From the NCBI GenBank assembly GCA_900770025.1, contig CAAGIW010000005.1, positions 1 through 15,740 on the forward strand: a DNA stretch of 15,740 nt, read 5' to 3'. Below the pieces are notes generated by a model that was not told where the DNA came from, made no database searches, and was given only the letters and a program-made list of their open reading frames with translations. Made by a program: the position numbers and the translations under genes. How positions within the stretch are numbered: the stretch's first letter is position 1; each line of letters starts with the position of its first letter. The stretch is from an uncultured Prevotella sp. GTDB lineage: Bacteria; Bacteroidota; Bacteroidia; Bacteroidales; Bacteroidaceae. Positions 1 through 5,780 of the stretch are shown here, piece after piece.

Positions 1-272
1 GTGGATTGAAACAGTGCCTCACAGATAGCTTCGGCACAGTCCTTGGTCGCACCCCATGTGGGTGCGTGGATTGAAACTCTACCTTGGGCTTAGGAGCCTC
101 GGCAGGCTGCGTCGCACCCCATGTGGGTGCGTGGATTGAAACTCCCTGTTTTTGTGGAGGAAGTTTTGCCAGGCGGTCGCACCCCATGTGGGTGCGTGGA
201 TTGAAACTTTGCGCCCGATATTTGGTTACGCTTAGGCTCGGTCGCACCCCATGTGGGTGCGTGGATTGAAAC
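1..272 (+). CRISPR. 3' end of a type I-C-like CRISPR array
   Basis: Complete 32-nt repeats lie at 46-77, 111-142, 176-207 and 241-272, and a repeat tail (GTGGATTGAAAC) occupies 1-12. The repeats are identical, starting GTCGCACCCCATG and ending GCGTGGATTGAAAC. Internal GCACCC and GGGTGC arms can form the crRNA hairpin. The four spacers (13-45, 78-110, 143-175, 208-240) are all different and all exactly 33 nt. The repeat matches the well-known subtype I-C consensus ending in ATTGAAAC. In that orientation the leader and newest spacers lie to the left, outside the window, so these are the oldest spacers. After 272 no further repeat follows, and the last repeat is not degenerate. No cas gene is visible, so the subtype rests on the repeat only. 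Confidence 0.97.
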
Positions 273-331
273 ACGGACTGGCCGTTAGACAATCGGACGC
301 TGGCCAATAGGCCATGCTCATGCTGAGCGTA
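273..331. other. Array-distal spacer-like stretch with two short hairpins
   Basis: These bases separate the last CRISPR repeat from the tRNA terminator. They contain TGGCC-AATA-GGCCA (301-314) and GCTCA-TGC-TGAGC just after it, two short perfect inverted repeats. I see no gene. The first 33 nt could be the remnant of a spacer whose distal repeat was lost, but nothing proves this. Confidence 0.3.
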
Positions 332-361
332 TAAAAAAGAAGTGGCTGATATAGCCACTTC
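332..361 (-). terminator. Rho-independent terminator of tRNA-His
   Basis: Read on the minus strand, a perfect 9-bp stem (GAAGTGGCT at 353-361 with AGCCACTTC at 339-347, 5-nt loop 348-352) is followed at once by TTTTTT (333-338). This is a textbook intrinsic terminator only a few bases after the tRNA-His 3' end. It insulates the CRISPR array from tRNA transcription. Confidence 0.88.
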
Positions 362-363
362 CT

Positions 364-440
364 TGGGTGCCCGGTGGGACTCGAACCCACGACATTCAGA
401 ACCACAATCTGACGCTCTAACCAACTGAACTACGGGCACC
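364..440 (-). tRNA. tRNA-His (anticodon GTG)
   Basis: The minus strand folds as a complete tRNA. The acceptor stem is GTGCCCG (433-439) with CGGGCAC (367-373), the D arm is GTTC/GAGC, the anticodon arm is TCAGA-TTGTGGT-TCTGA with anticodon GTG, and the T arm is GTGGG-TTCGAGT-CCCAC. A G at position -1 (base 440) can pair with C73 (base 366), the identity element of histidine tRNAs. The bases after C73 read CA then A, so the 3' CCA does not appear fully encoded and the end is probably completed by CCA-adding enzyme. A promoter lies at 470-501 and a terminator at 332-361, so this looks like a single-gene transcript. Confidence 0.97.
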
Positions 441-469
441 ATGATTACTTTCATTGCTGAAAGCGGTTG

Positions 470-501
470 CAAAGGTACGTGATTTCTTTGATTCAGCCAA
501 A
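470..501 (-). promoter_or_regulatory. Promoter of tRNA-His
   Basis: On the minus strand a -33 box TTTG (498-501) is separated by exactly 20 nt from a -7 box TACCTTTG (470-477). This is a full match to the Bacteroidetes consensus TTTG-N19-21-TAnnTTTG. The -7 box ends 30 nt before the mature tRNA start, leaving a short 5' leader. The spacer ends in AAATCACG, as does that of the rlmN promoter. Confidence 0.8.
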
Positions 502-521
502 TAAATCACGCACTTTTTTTT
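478..521 (+). terminator. Dyad with T-run, possible plus-strand terminator
   Basis: CGTGATTT (478-485) and AAATCACG (503-510) form a perfect 8-bp inverted repeat with a 17-nt loop, followed on the plus strand by CAC and a run of eight T. As a plus-strand terminator it could stop transcripts reading rightward out of the CRISPR array. The same bases make up the spacer of the tRNA-His promoter, so the symmetry may instead be a promoter feature. The long loop and weak stem keep confidence low. Confidence 0.3.
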
Positions 522-541
522 GCCTTTCTGCCATTCTCACC

Positions 542-934
542 TTAGTTACCTGACGGTGCAGAAGTTGCGGGAGCATTTTCAGCGGGTGCTGCAGGAGCCT
601 GCTGGTTGGCGGGAGCCTGCTGCTTGGACTGGCTGGCACCAAAGCCCGGAAGGTTCTTGGGATTGGTGGTGGGATTCTCAATTCCCTCCATCACTGAACC
701 CTTTTCAACGGCGCGGGGTGCCGTGTAGGCGCAAAGAACGCTGATCACCACCATGGCGGCAGCCAGTGCCCATGTCACCTTTTCCAAAAACTCTGTTGTT
801 CTTCTCACTCCGCCTATCTGATTGTAGGATGAGAAGTCGGAAGCCAAACCGCCTCCCTTTGACTCCTGTATCAGTACGATACCAATCATCAATACGGCTG
901 CCAAACAGATAAGAATTACTAATACTGTGTACAT
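542..934 (-). CDS. secG: Preprotein translocase subunit SecG
   Basis: This 130-residue protein has the SecG layout. A first membrane helix (about residues 3-23) leads into the hallmark IQESKGGGLASDF loop, then a second helix (about 53-71). SecG joins SecY and SecE in the inner-membrane channel and helps SecA-driven export. The ESKGGG(L/G)A loop is the diagnostic family motif. The tail after residue 80 is low-complexity, rich in Ala, Pro, Gln and Asn, as in many Bacteroidetes SecG proteins, which makes it longer than the E. coli form (about 110). The start ATG (932-934) sits 76 nt after the stop of the TPR-like gene. I see no promoter in that T-rich gap, so secG is probably the last gene of the upstream operon. 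Confidence 0.95.
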   Translation of the reverse strand: MYTVLVILICLAAVLMIGIVLIQESKGGGLASDFSSYNQIGGVRRTTEFLEKVTWALAAAMVVISVLCAYTAPRAVEKGSVMEGIENPTTNPKNLPGFGASQSKQQAPANQQAPAAPAENAPATSAPSGN

Positions 935-1010
935 AATGCTGTTCTTGTGTTTTAATTTTATTTGTTTTTATTATTCTGTCTCTATTGTTTTGCGCTCTTT
1001 TGGGCCCTTT

Positions 1011-1799
1011 TCAGACCTTTGTAGCGTCTTGTTTTCTGCTGTCGTTGATAATCAACTTCTCCAAAAAACGGATTTGGTCTGCAAAGTAAACATTTTTTTT
1101 TGGATAATTCAAACTTAACTGTCTAATAATTTGCAAAGCCTTGTCATATTTGCCTTGTTTGACATAAATTCGGGCCAGTGTTTCGGTAAAGAAGCCACTG
1201 TCGCCTCCGTTTTCCGGTTCATCGGCCACCTCATCGGTCAGCTCGGGCACATACTCCGGCGACTCGTCGAGAACTATCTTGCCTCCTTCCTGCTCGATGA
1301 AACTGTCAATGAGGCTGTGCCCCTTTAGCTGCGGCGTGTCTTCTGCGGCGGCTTCCTCCTCTTCACGGTCGCACTCCAACAGGTAGGCCACGTAGTCCAC
1401 GGTGGCATCAGCCGGCGTGGGCTTGCGTCTCTTCCTTTCCGGTTCCGATTCTTCCTCTTTGGGAATACTGTCGAGGAAGCCGTCTATCAGCGAAATGGTT
1501 CTGTCGTCCCCGCTTTCCGCACGGTCTGCAGGAGCCTGTTGCACCTCCTGCTTAGGCTTGCGCAACTGATAATGTGCCGCCTCCACCATCTGAAACAGTT
1601 TTTCTCGGTCGGTGATATAGAAGGCCGCCCTCTTCAGTTCCTCGTTGAACGAGGGGTCGTGCAGCAGATACAGGTTGTAGAGCATCAGCAGTCGGGCCGG
1701 CTGGTAATAGGGATACAATGCAAGCATGGAGCGCAACTCGTAAAGAGTGTCTCTGTCTAACCGTTGCGGATGGCTGATGTAGTCTGTGAGATTTGTCAT
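1011..1799 (-). CDS. Conserved Bacteroidales TPR-like protein of unknown function
   Basis: I do not know a function for this 262-residue protein, but the family recurs beside LptE and SecG in Bacteroidales. It has no signal peptide or membrane helix, so it is probably cytoplasmic. The N-terminal part (1-80) is helical and rich in Leu and Tyr. The middle (85-200) is acidic and probably disordered. The C-terminal part (about 203-250) looks like a TPR hairpin (YVKQGKYDKALQIIRQL). Two short copies of SLIDxF (103-108 and 162-167) lie in the disordered part and could be a repeated docking motif. I chose the ATG at 1797-1799, 2 nt after the stop of the preceding lipoprotein frame, over an in-frame TTG at 1808. 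The tight spacing implies translational coupling. Confidence 0.85.
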   Translation of the reverse strand: MTNLTDYISHPQRLDRDTLYELRSMLALYPYYQPARLLMLYNLYLLHDPSFNEELKRAAFYITDREKLFQMVEAAHYQLRKPKQEVQQAPADRAESGDDRTISLIDGFLDSIPKEEESEPERKRRKPTPADATVDYVAYLLECDREEEEAAAEDTPQLKGHSLIDSFIEQEGGKIVLDESPEYVPELTDEVADEPENGGDSGFFTETLARIYVKQGKYDKALQIIRQLSLNYPKKNVYFADQIRFLEKLIINDSRKQDATKV

Positions 1800-1801
1800 A
1801 A

Positions 1802-2344
1802 TTACCAATTGGCTACCGTTGCATTGAATATCTGGTCAGTGATTTCCTTCACCATCTGCGTCACCAATTCCTCCTGCACAGAGTTGAGCGACTGCGTGGT
1901 CTCGTATGTAGAAGTGGCCGTAAACTGCTTTTCAAAGTCCTCGACATGGTTCTTGTTGTTGGTGAAACGCACGTTGACGGTCATCGACAATTCCGTCTGT
2001 GCCGAATAGCCTTCGGCCGATACCGACTTATTGCGCTGCTCATAGCGGCTTATCTCGCCCTCTATCTTCAGGTCGCCGTTCCGCCTCACCTGTATCAGCT
2101 TGGTGTGGTTGGCAAAGATATCCTTGAGCTTGTTGTTGAAGATAGGTGCCATGGGGCCCCACACATAGGCAGAGCGGATGGGGAAATCGGCTATCTCGAT
2201 GGTCTTGGTAGTGCTGTAGTCGATGCTGGCACCATTGAACTTGTAGGACACGGAGCACGCCGAAAAGGCCACCACCGAGCAGATGCAGAGCAGCAGAATG
2301 AGCCCGTATTCCTTCAGTCGTCTGTACAGGGTGCGGTCAGACAT
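1802..2344 (-). CDS. lptE: LptE-like outer-membrane lipoprotein (nested start inside the fused frame)
   Basis: The ATG at 2342-2344 (codon 407 of the long frame) would give a 180-residue lipoprotein. It has a basic n-region of 14 residues (three Arg, one Lys), a hydrophobic core of about 13 (LILLLCICSVVAF), and a lipobox-like FSAC with Cys30 as the lipidation site. The mature part, starting SVSYKFNGASIDY and carrying GDLKIEGEI and FTNNKN, resembles the Bacteroidetes LptE family. With LptD, that family inserts lipopolysaccharide into the outer leaflet of the outer membrane. The proposed n-region is the DNA-recognition helix of the upstream regulator, so the same codons would serve both proteins. 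Internal initiation is an inference. The protein overlaps the fused regulator completely and is followed after 2 nt by the TPR-like gene. Confidence 0.6.
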   Translation of the reverse strand: MSDRTLYRRLKEYGLILLLCICSVVAFSACSVSYKFNGASIDYSTTKTIEIADFPIRSAYVWGPMAPIFNNKLKDIFANHTKLIQVRRNGDLKIEGEISRYEQRNKSVSAEGYSAQTELSMTVNVRFTNNKNHVEDFEKQFTATSTYETTQSLNSVQEELVTQMVKEITDQIFNATVANW

Positions 2345-3562
2345 GCCCAATTCCTGTGCGGCTTTTTTCCGGTTGCCCCCATTGCGCTCCAAGGCTTTCT
2401 CCAACATCTGCCTCTCTAACTTGTTCAGATTCAAGCTTTCCTGTTCCAAATCGTGCGCTTTGCGGGCGTCCTCCTCCGCCTGTTTCTGTGTCTCGCCCTC
2501 GCCCTTCCGTTCCTTCACCGGTTCGATATACTCTTCTGCAATGGCGTCTTCCGCAGCAGGCTTCACTCCGGGGTCGAGATAGAGCGAAGGCGTATGTGCC
2601 ACGGGCAGCAAGTCCTGCCCCAGCCTCTTTTTCAGTTCGTTCACCTCTCTCTGCAGTTCCGCCACATTGCCTCTCAGTTCAAACAGAATCTTGAACAGCA
2701 CCTCTCTCTCCTGGTCATAGCCGTGTTCGCCGTCGCTCTCCTTGTGCGGTGCCACCAGTTGTTTGGTCTCCACGTCGCGGGGGATGAAGCGTTGCAGCAT
2801 CTCGGCGGTGATGGTTCGCTCGCTGCTCAGTATAGAAATCTGCTCGGTGATGTTTTTCAGCTGGCGCACGTTGCCTGGCCATTTGTATTTCATCAGCAGT
2901 TCCTTGGCCTCGGGGGTCAGCGTCACTCGCTCCATGCGATACTTCTCTGCCATCTGCAGGGCAAAGAGTCTGAACAGCAGGGCGATGTCTTCTCCCCTCT
3001 CTCTCAGGGGCGGCATCTGTATAGAGATGGTGTTTAGTCTGTAATAGAGGTCTTCTCTGAAGCGCCCTTCGCTGATGGCCTTGCGTATGTTCACGTTGGT
3101 GGCGGCCACGATGCGCACGTCGGTCTTCCTCACCTCGGTGGCTCCCACGGGGATATACTCGCCCGTTTCCAGCACCCTGAGCAGTCTGGCCTGCGTGGCC
3201 ACGGGCAGTTCGCCCACCTCGTCAAGGAACAGCGTGCCCTTGTTGGCCACGCCGAAATAGCCCGGCGAGTCGTTGATGGCCCCCGTGAAGGAGCCTTTCA
3301 CATGACCGAACAGCTCGCTGTCGATGGTGCCTTCGGGAATGGAACCGCAGTTGATGGCAAAGTATTTCTCGCGCTTTCGGGGCGAATTGTCGTGAATCAC
3401 CTTGGGGATAATCTCCTTGCCCACACCGCTCTCGCCCACGATAAGCACACTCACATCGGTGGGCGCCACCTGTAAGGCCACGTCCAACACACGATTGAGC
3501 GCATCGCAGTTGCCCACGATGTTGTATCGCTGCTTGATGTTTTGCAGTTCCGCAGTTTTCAT
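1802..3562 (-). CDS. Sigma54-type AAA+ regulator fused in frame to an LptE-like lipoprotein
   Basis: One uninterrupted 586-codon frame carries what are normally two proteins. Residues 15-260 are a sigma54-interaction AAA+ domain: Walker A GESGVGKE (43-50), GSFTGA (90-95, usually GAFTGA) for sigma54 contact, Walker B LFLDE (111-115), and the RERGEDI and WPGNVRQL motifs. There is no receiver domain. A coiled-coil-like stretch (about 283-315) and an acidic linker follow, then a Fis-type helix-turn-helix (380-420). Instead of a stop, the recognition helix runs straight into a hydrophobic segment (421-433), FSAC (Cys436) and an LptE-like domain (437-586). Relatives usually have separate genes, so this is either a real fusion, a nested gene with an internal start at 2344, or a sequencing error. 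The ATG at 3560-3562 was preferred over an upstream TTG at 3574. Confidence 0.85.
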   Translation of the reverse strand: MKTAELQNIKQRYNIVGNCDALNRVLDVALQVAPTDVSVLIVGESGVGKEIIPKVIHDNSPRKREKYFAINCGSIPEGTIDSELFGHVKGSFTGAINDSPGYFGVANKGTLFLDEVGELPVATQARLLRVLETGEYIPVGATEVRKTDVRIVAATNVNIRKAISEGRFREDLYYRLNTISIQMPPLRERGEDIALLFRLFALQMAEKYRMERVTLTPEAKELLMKYKWPGNVRQLKNITEQISILSSERTITAEMLQRFIPRDVETKQLVAPHKESDGEHGYDQEREVLFKILFELRGNVAELQREVNELKKRLGQDLLPVAHTPSLYLDPGVKPAAEDAIAEEYIEPVKERKGEGETQKQAEEDARKAHDLEQESLNLNKLERQMLEKALERNGGNRKKAAQELGMSDRTLYRRLKEYGLILLLCICSVVAFSACSVSYKFNGASIDYSTTKTIEIADFPIRSAYVWGPMAPIFNNKLKDIFANHTKLIQVRRNGDLKIEGEISRYEQRNKSVSAEGYSAQTELSMTVNVRFTNNKNHVEDFEKQFTATSTYETTQSLNSVQEELVTQMVKEITDQIFNATVANW

Positions 3563-3571
3563 ATCACCTTG

Positions 3572-3579
3572 CAAAGGTA
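3572..3579 (-). promoter_or_regulatory. Candidate -7 box before the sigma54 regulator
   Basis: TACCTTTG matches the Bacteroidetes -7 box but no TTTG lies 19-21 nt upstream. The ATG at 3562 starts only 9 nt after the box, so a transcript from here would be almost leaderless. AAGGTG between the box and the ATG could act as a weak ribosome-binding site for longer transcripts reading through from the membrane-protein gene. Confidence 0.35.
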
Positions 3580-3618
3580 TTGCTTTTTATTGACACTGTT
3601 GCTGATTTGGCTGATTAT

Positions 3619-4599
3619 TTAGTGTTTTTTGTCGAATTTTATCAGCGCCAAACCGATGGCTGTCCATATCAGTTCGCGGATTCTCACCAGCAATGCCACA
3701 AAGATACCGGCATCGGCGGTGAGCGCCAGTCCCTTGGCCGACATCAGGAAACCGCCCTCCCTGCCGCCCAATTGCAGGGGCAGAAAGAACAGCATGTTGG
3801 CAAACAGCGAGGTGAAGGCCAGTATCAGTATGCTGTCTAAATAGTTGGCCGACGGCATCAGCACCAACAGGATGAAGAATATCTCTAATGCCGACACAAT
3901 GCGGCAGCCCAGTTCCAAGCACACGGCGCCCACAAAGGTGCGGCGGTTCTGGTTGTGCAGGGCGGCTATCTGGGCATCTATGGCCGACAACTGCTGTTCG
4001 TGGCGGTCGAGATACACCTTGGCCTTCTTGCGCAGCACGGGAAACCTGCTGAGCAGATTCATGCAACTGAGCACGATGCCCTTCTTGTAGCCCTTGATGA
4101 AAAACCAGATGGCAAGCACACAGAAGGCCGTCACTGCCCCAAGCAACACGGCCATCGGCACATTCACTCCGTGCATGGCCACATAGAGCACCACCGACAA
4201 CAGCCAGAACCAGAAATGAGAGAAGATGTGGGTCATGGCATAAAGGATGACCGAAGAGGAGGCTTTCTCGGCACCAATCTTGGGCGAGAGCATCATCACC
4301 CGATAGGGTTCGCCCCCCATCAACCCTCCGGGCGTGGCATAGTTGAGGGCAAAGCCCGACACCGTGAGCTTGTATATCCACCAGAACGGCACCTTCTTTT
4401 CCGTCTGGCTCCTAATGATGATATACCATGCCGACGTGTTGAATATATAAAGGAAGAACCACAGCGCCACCACTGCGGCAAACCAATAGCCAGCCCGCTG
4501 CACCCCTGCGCTCACCTGCGCAAAGTCCAACTGACTGACCATCACCACCAGTACGGCTATACCAAAGAGAAAAAAGCCGTTTTGGTATTTCTTCTTCAT
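3619..4599 (-). CDS. Flippase-like / LPG-synthase transmembrane-domain protein
   Basis: This 326-residue integral membrane protein resembles the lysylphosphatidylglycerol-synthase membrane-domain family (PF03706, formerly UPF0104). About seven hydrophobic segments can be seen, roughly 9-25, 38-55, 74-90, 113-140, 146-168, 221-248 and 254-275, with another near 297-318. The glycine- and proline-rich NYATPGGLMGGEPYR (86-100) and LPLQLGGREGG (273-283) fit the conserved loops of that family. The C-terminal aminoacyl-transferase domain of true MprF is absent, so it should not aminoacylate lipids by itself. Lipid or glycolipid transfer is a plausible but unproven role. Its ATG overlaps the pdxA stop (ATGA, 4 nt), so the two are translationally coupled. 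The downstream sigma54 regulator begins 56 nt later. Confidence 0.85.
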   Translation of the reverse strand: MKKKYQNGFFLFGIAVLVVMVSQLDFAQVSAGVQRAGYWFAAVVALWFFLYIFNTSAWYIIIRSQTEKKVPFWWIYKLTVSGFALNYATPGGLMGGEPYRVMMLSPKIGAEKASSSVILYAMTHIFSHFWFWLLSVVLYVAMHGVNVPMAVLLGAVTAFCVLAIWFFIKGYKKGIVLSCMNLLSRFPVLRKKAKVYLDRHEQQLSAIDAQIAALHNQNRRTFVGAVCLELGCRIVSALEIFFILLVLMPSANYLDSILILAFTSLFANMLFFLPLQLGGREGGFLMSAKGLALTADAGIFVALLVRIRELIWTAIGLALIKFDKKH

Positions 4600-5759
4600 T
4601 CAGCGCTGTTTTCTCCCTGTTTCCGGTTGCCGTCTTCCTGTTTCCGGTTGTCTTCCTTCTTGGGTGCCTCACGCCTGTTCACGGCAAAGCGCACCTTCTC
4701 GCTCTCATCGCGCTTTTCGTGGTAGAGTTTGGGCAGCGGATGGGCTCCGGCCTCGTCATAGCGTTTGCGGTTGCGATAGATGTCGATAGCCGTATATATT
4801 GCTTCGCGGAACGACTGTGCGTCGGCCACTCCCTTGCCAGCAATGTCGTAGGCTGTGCCGTGGTCGGGCGAGGTGCGCACGATGGGCAGACCAGCGGTAT
4901 AGTTCACCCCGTTCTCCTGCGCCAGTGTCTTGAAGGGGGCCAGTCCCTGGTCGTGATACATGGCCAGCACGGCATCAAAGTGGCGGTAGTTGCCGCTGCC
5001 AAAGAAGCCGTCGGCGGCATACGGTCCGAACACCAGCACGCCCTTTCCTTCCAACTCCTTGATGGCGGGCACTATTATCTCGTTCTCCTCCTTGCCCAGC
5101 AGTCCGTCGTCGCCTGCATGGGGATTGAGAGCCAGCACGGCTATGCGGGGCTTAGTGAGCCCAAAGTCGCGCTTCAAGCTTTGGTTCAGAATCAGAGCCT
5201 TCTCCATAATGGCCTCTTTGGTGATGGCATCGGCCACCTCCTTGATGGGCAGATGGGTGGTCACAAGCGCCACCTTCAGCGCATCGTTCATCAGTATCAT
5301 CAGGGCTTTGCTGCCATCGCCCACACAACTCTCTATATACTCGGTGTGACCGTGGAAGTGGAACAGACTGCTCTGTATGGTTTTCTTGTTGATGGGGGCT
5401 GTCACCAGCACGTCATAGAGCCCCGAGCGGTAGTCGGTCATGGCTCTGTCCAATGCCGTCAGTGCAGCCTCGCCGGCCTCCTTGGCAGGTGTGCCCAACT
5501 CTATCTTCACCTCTTCGTCAAAGGTGGTGAGCAGGTTCAGCTTGCCGTCTTTTGCATCTTCCGCCTTCTCTATGATGGTAAAGTTGGTCTGCAGGCCCAG
5601 CACATTCCTGTGGTATGCCGCCACCTTGGGCGAACCATAGATCACTGGAGTGCACAGTTCAAGCATCTGCGGATCCTCAAAAGCCTTGAGAATCACCTCA
5701 TATCCCACTCCGTTGGTATCGCCATGCGTAATGGCCACCTTTATTCTCTTGTTTTCCAT
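4596..5759 (-). CDS. pdxA: 4-hydroxythreonine-4-phosphate dehydrogenase PdxA
   Basis: PdxA oxidises 4-phosphohydroxy-L-threonine with NAD in the DXP-dependent route to pyridoxal phosphate; the product goes on to PdxJ. The protein begins with the family signature THGDTNGVGYE (11-21). It keeps HFHGHTEY with His138, and the three metal ligands His169 (TTHL), His214 (NPHAGDDG) and His269 (AMYHDQG), offset by three from E. coli His166, 211 and 266. RTSPDHGTA (295-303) is also intact, so the enzyme should be active. At 387 residues it is longer than the usual 330-365. The extra 25 or so residues are a charged tail with a short tandem repeat, noted separately. It follows rlmN by 21 nt and overlaps the next gene by 4 nt. 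Confidence 0.96.
   Translation of the reverse strand: MENKRIKVAITHGDTNGVGYEVILKAFEDPQMLELCTPVIYGSPKVAAYHRNVLGLQTNFTIIEKAEDAKDGKLNLLTTFDEEVKIELGTPAKEAGEAALTALDRAMTDYRSGLYDVLVTAPINKKTIQSSLFHFHGHTEYIESCVGDGSKALMILMNDALKVALVTTHLPIKEVADAITKEAIMEKALILNQSLKRDFGLTKPRIAVLALNPHAGDDGLLGKEENEIIVPAIKELEGKGVLVFGPYAADGFFGSGNYRHFDAVLAMYHDQGLAPFKTLAQENGVNYTAGLPIVRTSPDHGTAYDIAGKGVADAQSFREAIYTAIDIYRNRKRYDEAGAHPLPKLYHEKRDESEKVRFAVNRREAPKKEDNRKQEDGNRKQGENSAE
4616..4650 (-). repeat. 21-nt tandem duplication in the pdxA 3' end
   Basis: The 14-mer CCTGTTTCCGGTTG occurs at 4616-4629 and again at 4637-4650, a period of 21 nt. Read in frame it gives two copies of NRKQ near the PdxA C terminus (371-374 and 378-381). 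It lies after the conserved enzyme core and probably arose by replication slippage. Confidence 0.7.
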
Positions 5760-5780
5760 TTCTTTTTTCTGTATATTGGT

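Noticed and set aside
84..269. Open frame across the CRISPR array
   Set aside because: It only translates CRISPR repeats and spacers; repeat plus spacer is 65 nt, so the frame shifts with each unit.
3587..4381. 264-codon minus-strand frame overlapping the flippase-like gene
   Set aside because: The other frame gives a coherent multi-helix membrane protein coupled to pdxA; this one is His-, Cys- and Gly-rich and lacks structure.
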